5,042 bases of DNA from Pseudomonadota bacterium (GTDB lineage: Bacteria; Myxococcota; UBA9042; PHBI01). The stretch spans positions 1 to 5,042 of the forward strand of contig SXIE01000368.1 in assembly GCA_005772945.1 (NCBI GenBank). Reading direction: 5' to 3'. Each line of letters opens with the position of its first letter. The first letter of the stretch is position 1. The translations under genes were made by a program, and so were the position numbers. Positions 1-5,042 of the stretch are shown piece by piece. The notes under the pieces were generated by a model. The model saw only the letters and a list, made by a program, of their open reading frames with translations, was not told the DNA's origin and searched no databases.

Positions 1-704
1 AGTCCGGGTCCGAGTCCGAGACCGAGTCCGAGATCGAGTCCGAGTCCGAGTCCGAGTCCGAGACCGAGTCCGAGATCGAGTCCGAGTCCGAGATCGAGTC
101 CGAGTCCGGGTCCGAGTCCGAGACCGAGTCCGAGGTCGCCACACCGCTCGTGGATCCCGCGATGTCCTTCTTCATCTCCACGACCGGCAGCGGCACGCGC
201 GGCGGCAATTGGGGCGGCCTCGTGGGCGCCGATGCGCACTGCGCAGCGCTCGCCGAGGCCGTCGGAATCACCGGCAAGAGCTGGCACGCCTACCTCAGCA
301 CGAGCACGGTCAGCGCCCGCGACCGCATCGGCACCGGCCCCTGGATGAACGCCGACGGCGTCGTCGTCGCCACGAGCGTCGCAGCCCTCCACGACACGCC
401 GCCCGATCCGACCCTCCTCCTCATGGAAAACGGCGACCCCGCGCCCTCGATGCCGGTCCTCGGCCACGACATCCTGACCGGCTCGCGCCCCGATGGCACC
501 GCCTTCCCCGATGGCGCCAACACCTGCAGCGACTGGACCTCCGACGGCGACGCGGCCCTGGGCCAGGTCGGCCACTGCGATTGGACCCGCTGGAACGGAG
601 CCGCCGCGCGCCGCTGGAACTCCGCCCACACGTCGCCCTGCAGCGAAGCCGGGCTCCTCGACAACAACGGGATCGGTCGCCTCTACTGTTTCGCCATCGA
701 CTGA
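1..704 (+). CDS. Partial gene: Ser-Glu repeat linker plus DUF1554/endostatin-like lectin domain, 5' end outside window
   Basis: The frame (first full codon at 3) is open from the window edge to TGA 702-704, giving 233 residues. It begins with about 44 residues of alternating Ser/Thr/Ile and Glu (3-134). After a short hinge (VATPLVDPA) comes a compact domain of about 180 residues. That domain starts FFISTTGSGTRGGNWGG and has the DUF1554 pattern: GADAHC, SWHAYLS, DRIGTGPW, CSDWTSDG, GHCDW and a terminal LYCFAID. Counting from the GTG at 150, cysteines lie at 31, 126, 143, 164 and 180, suggesting disulfides and export. DUF1554 domains adopt a C-type-lectin/endostatin-like fold and are common in secreted or lipid-anchored proteins. 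The GTG at 150 and ATG at 162 are possible starts, but either would discard an open repeat frame and leave no export signal, so I treat the gene as truncated by the window. Signal peptide, lipobox and ligand are not visible. The domain family is fairly secure; function is unknown. Confidence 0.8.
   Translation, partial: SGSESETESEIESESESESETESEIESESEIESESGSESETESEVATPLVDPAMSFFISTTGSGTRGGNWGGLVGADAHCAALAEAVGITGKSWHAYLSTSTVSARDRIGTGPWMNADGVVVATSVAALHDTPPDPTLLLMENGDPAPSMPVLGHDILTGSRPDGTAFPDGANTCSDWTSDGDAALGQVGHCDWTRWNGAAARRWNSAHTSPCSEAGLLDNNGIGRLYCFAID
3..134 (+). repeat. GAGTCC-type hexanucleotide tandem array encoding a (Ser/Thr/Ile-Glu)n linker
   Basis: There are 22 consecutive 6-bp units in frame with the downstream domain. 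Each is TCC, ACC or ATC followed by GAG, or by GGG in two units. Variation is almost confined to the first two bases of the unit and to one A/G change. The product is an acidic, probably disordered stalk. The array continues to or beyond the left edge of the window. Because the unit is a whole number of codons, slippage would change linker length without changing frame. There is also longer periodicity: 15-50 repeats at 57-92 (42-bp offset) and 3-32 repeats at 105-134, so blocks of units were duplicated. Confidence 0.93.
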
Positions 705-765
705 CCGCGCCGGCCGTGCCGTGGATTGCGTGGCAAAATCGGACCCGAGGGCATAGAGTCCGCGC

Positions 766-1218
766 GTGAGCGAGCTGCCACCGTATTGGGTCGATGTTCA
801 GGCGCACACGCGGGCCTTGCCGACTCCCCGCGCCCCTTGGCTCCTGCAGGCCATGGCCATCGCCGAGGCGCTCTACGCCACTGACCTAGGGCCGCCGCCG
901 CACGCGCGCCTCGTCTGGTTCGCGCACGAGCTCGCCGACTTCATGCAGCGCTCGGGCCCGCGCGCCGCGGTCCTCATTCATGGCAGCCTCGCCGCCGTCG
1001 GAACGCTCGGCGCGCTTCTGGCCGGCCCCGCGGGTCGACTCCGTCCGCTCCACAAGCTGCCGCTCGCGCTCCGCACACACGCCCTCGAGCGCCTCGAGAA
1101 GAGTCCGGCGGGCCTCCCGCTCTTCGCGCTCAAGGGCATCTTCTCCATCCTCTATTACGAGCACCCGGATGCGGCGCGCGAGGTCGGGTTCAGCGTCACG
1201 CGACGTGCACGCGCATGA
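766..1218 (+). CDS. Small accessory subunit-like protein of a GMC oxidoreductase
   Basis: This 150-aa protein is encoded directly upstream of the GMC enzyme and shares an ATGA stop/start overlap with it. It is mostly helical in composition, with a hydrophobic stretch at residues 67-87 (AAVLIHGSLAAVGT region) and a C-terminal motif LYYEHPDAAREVGF at 129-142. That motif resembles the 'YY.dP....iGY' ending of small subunits and N-terminal accessory domains paired with GMC dehydrogenases (gluconate 2-dehydrogenase subunit 3-like). By analogy it may stabilise the flavoprotein or help it reach a membrane or electron acceptor. No Tat or Sec signal is visible. The GTG at 766 is the only usable early start, because an in-frame TAG lies at 754-756; the next Met is residue 30. 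No good Shine-Dalgarno precedes it; the nearest purine run, GAGGG at 747-751, is 14 nt away. The gene is well supported by its overlap and frame; the family assignment is moderate, from motif memory and context only. Confidence 0.72.
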   Translation: MSELPPYWVDVQAHTRALPTPRAPWLLQAMAIAEALYATDLGPPPHARLVWFAHELADFMQRSGPRAAVLIHGSLAAVGTLGALLAGPAGRLRPLHKLPLALRTHALERLEKSPAGLPLFALKGIFSILYYEHPDAAREVGFSVTRRARA

Positions 1219-2753
1219 CGCTCGCGGGTCACATCATCCACGGCGCGCGCGAGCCCAGTGACCTCGTCCTCGACGCCGATGTGGTGGTCGTCGGCTCGGG
1301 CGCCGGCGGCGCCACCGTCGCCCGTGAGCTCGCGCTGGCCGGCGAGCGCGTGGTCGTCCTCGAAGAAGGCCCGCACGTCACGGCCGCGGAACACGCGGAG
1401 ATGCGGCCCTCGCAGTCGCTGCGGAGTGTCTGGCGCGACGGCGGCAGCACGTTCGCGGTCGGCCTCGGCGACTCGCCGGTCATCAACGTCACGATGGGCC
1501 GCGTCGTTGGCGGTAGCTCGTTCATCACCGGCGGCGTCTGCCTCAGGACGCCCGAGGACGTCCTCGAACGCTGGGTGCGCGAGCGCGGCCTCCACGATCT
1601 CGGGCCCAAGCAGCTGGCGCCGTACTTCGACGCCGTCGAGAAAATGCTTGGTGTACAAACTGTTCCGGAGGCGCTCCGCTCGCGCGGCGTCGTCCGCTTC
1701 GGCGAGGGTCACGCCAAGGCGCACGGCGGACGCCTCGAGGCGCTCCAGCGCAACACCGACGGCTGCGTCGGCGAGGGCCAGTGCAACTTCGGGTGCCCGC
1801 ATCAGGCCAAGCGCTCGGTCGATCTCGCGTGCCTGCCCGACGCCCTCCAGCACGGCACGACCATCGTCGCCGACGCGCGCGTCGACCGCCTGACCTTCGA
1901 TCGCGTGACCGGTCGCCGCGTCGTCGGCGTCGCCGGGCGCCTGCTCGGACCCGCGCGTCGACGCTTCGTCGTCCATGCGCGCCGCACGGTCCTCGCGGCC
2001 GGCGCCTGGCACGACCCGCTCCTCCTCATGCGTCATGGGATCGGGAAACGCGACGGCCACGTCGGCCAGCACCTGACGGTGCATCCCTCGTTTCGCGTCT
2101 GCGCGCGCTTCGACGAGCCGATTCGCGGCTGGGAAGGCTCGCTCCAGAGCGCCTACTCGCCGCACTTCATGCACGACGGCCTGACCCTCGTCGCGCTCTT
2201 CGTCCCGTTCGGGATGCTGCCGGCGACGATGCCAGGGATCGGCCCGGCGCTCTCGGCCCGCGCCAAGCACATCCCGAACATCGCGCTCTTTGGCGGGCTC
2301 ATCCACGACGAGGGTGGGGGCACCGTCCGCCCCGGCCTCGGGCGCGAGCCGGTCGTGACCTACCGCATGGCGGCCGAGGACCGCGCCAAGGTCCCGGTTC
2401 TTTTTCGGCGCATGGCCGAGATCTACTTCGCCGCCGGCGCGCGCGAGGTCTACCTGCCCATCCTCGGCAGCGAGCCGGTCTTGCCCGACGATCTCGCGCG
2501 CCTCGATCTCACGCAGGTGTCCGCCAAGCGCCTGGAATGCACCTCGCAGCACCCACTTGGGTCCGCGCGCATGGGCGACGATCCGCGCAACTCGGTGGTC
2601 GACCCCGATGGGCGCGTGTGGGACGTCGAGGGGCTGTGGATTGCGGACGGGGCGATCGTACCGACGAGCCTTGGGGTGAATCCGCAGGTCACCGTGATGG
2701 CGATGGCGCTGCGCGTGGCGCAGAAGATGTTGGAGGCGAGACGTCATGGGTGA
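1215..2753 (+). CDS. GMC-family FAD-dependent oxidoreductase (alcohol/sterol oxidase or dehydrogenase type)
   Basis: This 512-aa protein has normal length for a short bacterial GMC enzyme. An N-terminal Rossmann fold is clear: VVVVGSGAGG with GSGAGG at residues 27-32 and the ribose-binding acidic residue E50 in VVVLEEGP. GRVVGGSS (95-102) is the second FAD contact region of GMC proteins. CVGEGQCNFGCP (184-195) followed by AK is the Cys-rich signature of the long-chain alcohol oxidase/cholesterol oxidase-like branch. The C-terminus carries HPLGSARMG, with catalytic-type H446, and NPQVTVMAM, with N489, the conserved His/Asn pair that deprotonates the alcohol. Expected chemistry is oxidation of an alcohol to an aldehyde or ketone with electrons passing to FAD. 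The ATG at 1215 overlaps the upstream stop; its stop at 2751-2753 lies inside the next gene, an 8-bp overlap. No signal peptide is seen, so it is probably cytoplasmic or peripheral. Codons 143-150 are unusually AT-rich. Family certain; substrate unknown. Confidence 0.93.
   Translation: MTLAGHIIHGAREPSDLVLDADVVVVGSGAGGATVARELALAGERVVVLEEGPHVTAAEHAEMRPSQSLRSVWRDGGSTFAVGLGDSPVINVTMGRVVGGSSFITGGVCLRTPEDVLERWVRERGLHDLGPKQLAPYFDAVEKMLGVQTVPEALRSRGVVRFGEGHAKAHGGRLEALQRNTDGCVGEGQCNFGCPHQAKRSVDLACLPDALQHGTTIVADARVDRLTFDRVTGRRVVGVAGRLLGPARRRFVVHARRTVLAAGAWHDPLLLMRHGIGKRDGHVGQHLTVHPSFRVCARFDEPIRGWEGSLQSAYSPHFMHDGLTLVALFVPFGMLPATMPGIGPALSARAKHIPNIALFGGLIHDEGGGTVRPGLGREPVVTYRMAAEDRAKVPVLFRRMAEIYFAAGAREVYLPILGSEPVLPDDLARLDLTQVSAKRLECTSQHPLGSARMGDDPRNSVVDPDGRVWDVEGLWIADGAIVPTSLGVNPQVTVMAMALRVAQKMLEARRHG
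2732..2736 (+). promoter_or_regulatory. Shine-Dalgarno GGAGG for the RetSat-like oxidoreductase
   Basis: GGAGG lies inside the last codons of the GMC gene, 9 nt before the ATG at 2746. It supports that start, which precedes the Rossmann motif by about 30 residues, and implies direct ribosome recruitment in addition to coupling through the 8-bp overlap. It is the only strong ribosome-binding site seen in this operon. Confidence 0.7.
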
Positions 2754-4440
2754 TCCGAGCGGGCAGCCGCTACGCGGCCTTCGCGAGTACTGGGATAAAC
2801 GCGGCACCGGCAAGAGCGGCCCGTGGGATGCCATCGTCATCGGCTCCGGCATGGGCGGGATGACCGCCGCCGCGATGCTCGCCAAGATCGGCAAGAAGGT
2901 GCTGGTCCTCGAGCAGCACTACGTGCCCGGCGGCTTCACGCACATGTTCCATCGCCCCGGCTACGCGTGGGACGTGGGCGTCCACGCGGTCGGCGAGGTC
3001 ACGCACCACAGCATGACCGGGCGGCTCCTGGCCGATCTCACGGGCGGCGCGCTCGCGTGGGCCTCGCTCGGCCCGGTCTACGACGAGTTCCACTGGCCGG
3101 ACGACTTTCATTCTCCGGGCAGCCGGGCCGAAGCCCGGCCTTCTGGAGAATTTCGCATCGACTTCCCGGACAGCCCGAACCAGTTCCGCGACAACCTCAC
3201 GGCGGCGTTCCCAACCGAAGCAAAGGCCATCGACGGCTACTTCGACCGCGTGCGCGACGTCTCGGCCTCGATGCGCAACTACTACCTGACGCGCGCGCTG
3301 CCACATCAGGTCGGCCCGCTCGCCGAGAAGCTCATCGCGCGCCCCGCGGCGACCGCCTTCGCGCAGACCACGCGCAGCGTGCTCGATCGTTTGAGTACCA
3401 ATGAAAAACTGAAGGCCGTTCTCTCGTCCCAGTGGGGCTACTACGGCGCGACGCGCGCCAAGAGCTCGTTCGCCATCCAGACGCTCGTCGCCAAGCACTT
3501 CATGCACGGCGGCTACTATCCGGTCGGTGGCGCCGGCGAGATCGCGCGCACGCTGCTCAAGACGGTCGCCGACGCGGGCGGCTGGACGCGGATCTCGACC
3601 GACGTCGAGACCATCCTCGTCGAGAAGGGGCGCGCGGTCGGCGTGCGCATCAAGAAGACCGGCGAAGATATCCGCGCCAAGCAGATCATCAGCGCCGCCG
3701 GGGTCATGGCGACCGCGACGCGCCTCCTGCCCCCCGAATATGCCCACGCACCGTGGGTGCGCGACGTGGCGGCCCTCACGCCCGCGCCGGCGCACATCTG
3801 CCTGTACCTCGGGTTCAAGGGCGACATCCGGAAGGCCGGCGCGAGCTCGGCGAACAAGTGGTTCTACGAGACCTGGCAGACGGAGGTCGAAGGCTGGGGC
3901 GTCCACGCCGGTGCGCGTGCCGACGATCTCGGCGACTCGCCGATCCTCTATTGCAGCTTCCCGTCGCTCAAGGACCCGCTGCACGACCCCGGCCCCGAGC
4001 AGCGCCACACCGGCGAGGTCGTGACGTTCGTGCCGTGGGAGGCCTTCGGACAATGGGTCGACACGCGCTGGCGCAAGCGCGGCGCGAGTTACGACGAGCT
4101 CAAGGCCGCGATGACCGACCGGATCCGCCAGCAGTTCCTGCGGCACATGCCGGCGCTCGCGCCGATGATCGACGTGGTCGAGCTCTCGACCCCGCTCTCG
4201 ACCCAGAACTTCACGCGCCCGATGGCGGGCTCGATCTACGGGATCGAGCCGACCCCCGCGCGCTTCGCGTGCCCGTGGCTGCGACCCAAGTCGCCGGTGC
4301 CGGGCCTCTTTCTCGCGGGCTCCGAAGTCGCGACGGTCGGTGTCATGGGTGCGATGCTCGGCGGCATGCTGGCGGCGGTCGCGGCGCAGCCGCTCGGGAC
4401 GCTCGGGATCGTGCGCAAGGCGATGTCCACGCGGTCGTGA
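2746..4440 (+). CDS. Phytoene desaturase/carotenoid isomerase/retinol saturase-like FAD oxidoreductase
   Basis: This 564-aa flavoprotein has an N-terminal dinucleotide-binding fold: AIVIGSGMGG (GSGMGG 33-38), E56 in VLVLEQHYVPGG, then PGYAWDVGVHAVG. The middle has WGYYG (230-234), SSFAIQTLVAKHFMHGGYYPVGG (240-262) and the second FAD strand IISAAGVMAT. The C-terminus has GSIYGIEPTPARF, then LFLAGSEVATVGVMGAMLGG (521-540), the flavin-contacting end motif. This architecture is that of the CrtI/CrtH/RetSat group, which desaturates, saturates or isomerises polyene or other hydrophobic substrates; the GYYPVGG and GIEPTP features look closest to RetSat (all-trans-retinol 13,14-reductase-like) proteins. 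It overlaps the GMC gene by 8 bp and has a good ribosome-binding site, so it is the last gene of the operon. Residues 122-136 (HSPGSRAEARPSGEF) appear to be an extra segment encoded by a DNA palindrome; without it the protein reads smoothly as WPDDFRIDFPDSP. The downstream stop abuts the convergent gene. Superfamily secure; reaction and substrate unknown. Confidence 0.92.
   Translation: MGDPSGQPLRGLREYWDKRGTGKSGPWDAIVIGSGMGGMTAAAMLAKIGKKVLVLEQHYVPGGFTHMFHRPGYAWDVGVHAVGEVTHHSMTGRLLADLTGGALAWASLGPVYDEFHWPDDFHSPGSRAEARPSGEFRIDFPDSPNQFRDNLTAAFPTEAKAIDGYFDRVRDVSASMRNYYLTRALPHQVGPLAEKLIARPAATAFAQTTRSVLDRLSTNEKLKAVLSSQWGYYGATRAKSSFAIQTLVAKHFMHGGYYPVGGAGEIARTLLKTVADAGGWTRISTDVETILVEKGRAVGVRIKKTGEDIRAKQIISAAGVMATATRLLPPEYAHAPWVRDVAALTPAPAHICLYLGFKGDIRKAGASSANKWFYETWQTEVEGWGVHAGARADDLGDSPILYCSFPSLKDPLHDPGPEQRHTGEVVTFVPWEAFGQWVDTRWRKRGASYDELKAAMTDRIRQQFLRHMPALAPMIDVVELSTPLSTQNFTRPMAGSIYGIEPTPARFACPWLRPKSPVPGLFLAGSEVATVGVMGAMLGGMLAAVAAQPLGTLGIVRKAMSTRS
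3106..3153 (+). repeat. Palindromic hairpin element within the RetSat-like coding sequence
   Basis: An imperfect palindrome spans 3110-3151. The outer stem is ATTCTCC (3110-3116) with GGAGAAT (3145-3151). Three further positions pair G.T, G-C and G.T (3117-3119 with 3142-3144), followed by a 2x2 mismatch. The inner 7-bp perfect stem is GCCGGGC (3122-3128) with GCCCGGC (3133-3139), closed by the loop CGAA. Read on the - strand the loop is TTCG closed by C-G, a very stable tetraloop type. TTT flanks it at 3106-3108 and 3151-3153, so removing 45 bp (15 codons) restores an uninterrupted frame. Codons in it (CAT, TCT, TCT, GGA, GAA, TTT) differ from the G/C-ending codons around it. I see no second copy in the window. 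The structure is directly visible; its origin as an inserted REP-like or RPE-like element is inference. Confidence 0.65.
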
Positions 4441-4911
4441 TCAGGCGTCGAGCGCCTCGGATCGCTCCGCATAGCGGGCCCACTTCTGCACCATCTTGGG
4501 CAGGGTCAGGTTCGTCACGCCGCGCACGAAGAACTCGGGCAAGGGTAAGGACGGCACGACATGGACCCGATACGTGACGTTCGTCTCGCGCGCCCCGAGC
4601 GCTTCGAGCGTCCAGCGGCCCTCGTTCACGCGCAGCGCGCGCGACTGGACCAGGGTCCAGCTGAGCGAGAAGGGGTGCCCGCCCTCGTGCATCGCCAGCG
4701 TGTAGTCGAAGCGCCGAAAGAGCACCTTGGCCCGGAACTCGACGATCGTGAGATGCGGGCGCCGCTCGAGGACGCGTGCGTGCACGATCTCGTCGAGGAT
4801 CTTCGGGTAGTTCTCGTAGTCGATGAGGGTCCGCCACACGGTCGTGAGCGGCACCTTCGCGATCGCGCTTCGTTCGGATCCAGGGAAAGTCATGTCGAGC
4901 GTAGCCTGCAT
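4441..4911 (-). CDS. SRPBCC/START-fold protein, COQ10/RatA (polyketide cyclase-like) family
   Basis: This 156-aa protein has the size and order of a COQ10/RatA START-like domain. An N-terminal strand SERSAIAKVP is followed by the helix TTVWRTLIDYENYPKIL (23-39), whose DYENYP is the family hallmark. Alternating beta strands follow (VLERRPHLTIVEF, RFDYTLAMHE, FSLSWTLVQS, GRWTLEAL, TNVTYRVHVVPSLPLP), ending in a long C-terminal helix (FFVRGVTNLTLPKMVQKWARYAER) that closes the hydrophobic pocket. Such proteins bind lipids, quinones or polyketide-like ligands; no enzyme activity can be assigned. It is cytoplasmic by composition, with no signal peptide. It converges on the RetSat-like gene, the stop codons touching. 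The start is uncertain: ATG 4911 is the longest, with no clear ribosome-binding site; ATG 4893 (Met7) has an AGG 11 nt upstream and overlaps the stop of a 9-codon out-of-frame reading frame. Family assignment good, function unknown. Confidence 0.85.
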   Translation of the reverse strand: MQATLDMTFPGSERSAIAKVPLTTVWRTLIDYENYPKILDEIVHARVLERRPHLTIVEFRAKVLFRRFDYTLAMHEGGHPFSLSWTLVQSRALRVNEGRWTLEALGARETNVTYRVHVVPSLPLPEFFVRGVTNLTLPKMVQKWARYAERSEALDA

Positions 4912-4925
4912 CGGCGCATCTTGGG

Positions 4926-4937
4926 TGGGGGCCCCCA
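4926..4937. repeat. 12-bp perfect palindrome TGGGGGCCCCCA in the leader of the SRPBCC gene
   Basis: TGGGGGCCCCCA is self-complementary with no spacer and lies 15 bp upstream of the ATG at 4911 on the - strand. It sits in the short leader between the kinase tail and the SRPBCC gene. It could be a protein-binding site or simply a by-product of high GC. The sequence is certain; any role is unproven. Confidence 0.4.
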
Positions 4938-4953
4938 GCGCGTCTAGTTTTTC

Positions 4954-4992
4954 GAAACCCGCGCCGCCCTTGCCACCGCAGGGCGAGGTTTC
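4954..4992 (-). terminator. Imperfect inverted repeat after the histidine kinase stop, possible transcription end without T-tract
   Basis: GAAACC (4954-4959) pairs with GGTTTC (4987-4992), and CGCCCT (4965-4970) pairs with AGGGCG (4980-4985). The internal bulge is 5 nt on one side and 1 nt on the other, and the loop is 9 nt. It overlaps the TGA of the - strand kinase and would form at the 3' end of its transcript. On that strand it is followed by GAAAAAC rather than a run of T, so it is not a classical intrinsic terminator. It could be a 3' stability hairpin or an attenuator ahead of the SRPBCC gene. Confidence 0.3.
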
Positions 4993-5042
4993 ATGCGGTC
5001 GCGAGCGGCAGCGTGACCCGCGCGATCGTTCCGCGCCCGACC
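4991..5042 (-). CDS. C-terminal end of a probable sensor histidine kinase (partial)
   Basis: On the - strand the last complete codons read VGRGTIARVTLPLATA and then TGA at 4991-4993. GRGT followed by a hydrophobic strand ending in LP is the characteristic end of a HATPase_c domain (the G2 box GxGT and the final 'VxLPxA' strand) in two-component sensor kinases. Only 16 residues are inside the window, so the sensor type and partner regulator are unknown. It lies 79 bp upstream of the SRPBCC gene on the same strand. The call rests on a short but recognisable motif; another HATPase-containing protein is possible. Confidence 0.6.
   Translation of the reverse strand, partial: VGRGTIARVTLPLATA

Noticed and set aside
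1..134. Possible CRISPR or origin iterons from the repeated sequence at the left edge
   Set aside because: There are no spacers and the 6-bp unit is in frame with the downstream domain, so a coding microsatellite explains it.
150..704. Complete gene starting at GTG 150 or ATG 162
   Set aside because: The frame is open upstream through the whole repeat, no ribosome-binding site precedes these codons (the region is GAG/TCC repeat), and the cysteine-rich domain would lack an export signal.
726..736. TTGC-GTG-GCAA inverted repeat in the 61-bp gap before the operon, with a TTGCGT / CATAGA promoter-like pair
   Set aside because: The arms are only 4 bp and the putative -35/-10 spacing is about 20 bp, so it cannot be told from chance. 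A promoter probably exists here but I cannot place it.
1155..2894. 579-codon open frame on the - strand over the GMC gene
   Set aside because: It is antisense to a gene with clear GMC motifs, has low-complexity Arg/Ala/Asp/Val-rich composition and no recognisable domain. Such frames are expected in DNA with G/C-ending codons.
2770..4146. 458-codon open frame on the - strand over the RetSat-like gene
   Set aside because: It is the mirror frame of a clear flavoenzyme, with no domain motif of its own; shadow of high-GC coding.
4947..4958. GTTT-TTCG-AAAC mini-hairpin
   Set aside because: A 4-bp AT-rich stem is too weak, and it overlaps the larger inverted repeat at 4954-4992.

Overview
The window is gene-dense, GC-rich DNA (strong G/C at third codon positions, long antisense shadow frames). 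It suggests a high-GC Gram-negative bacterium. A Myxococcota-type (former Deltaproteobacteria) chromosome is my best guess, from the low-complexity linker joined to a DUF1554/endostatin-like lectin domain and from the GMC and RetSat-type flavoenzymes. That assignment is inference; there is no rRNA or other taxonomic marker here.

Layout. (1) Positions 1-704 hold the 3' part of a + strand gene. It encodes a long Ser/Thr/Ile-Glu dipeptide repeat, built from about 22 copies of a GAGTCC-type hexanucleotide, followed in frame by a DUF1554-like, probably extracytoplasmic, lectin-fold domain. (2) After a 61-bp gap comes a tight + strand operon of three genes with overlapping ends. It encodes a 150-aa accessory subunit-like protein (766-1218), a GMC-family FAD oxidoreductase (1215-2753) and a phytoene-desaturase/retinol-saturase-like FAD oxidoreductase (2746-4440). 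(3) A COQ10/RatA-like SRPBCC (START-fold) lipid-binding protein lies on the - strand (4441-4911), convergent with the operon; the two stop codons abut and form TGATCA. (4) The last 52 bases encode the C-terminal tail of a probable sensor histidine kinase on the - strand, separated from the SRPBCC gene by about 80 bp containing two inverted repeats.

How the genes may work together. The overlaps imply that the accessory protein, GMC enzyme and desaturase/saturase-like enzyme are made together. A plausible reading is a redox module acting on a hydrophobic alcohol, sterol, terpenoid or long-chain lipid: one enzyme oxidises a hydroxyl group and the other adds or removes a C=C double bond. The neighbouring START-like protein could bind a similar ligand, but it is transcribed from the other strand. 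No substrate can be read from the sequence.

The most unusual observation is a 45-bp hairpin-forming segment inside the desaturase gene (about 3106-3153). It is in frame, flanked by TTT on both sides, uses atypical codons, and looks like a small palindromic element inserted into a protein-coding gene, adding 15 residues to the enzyme.
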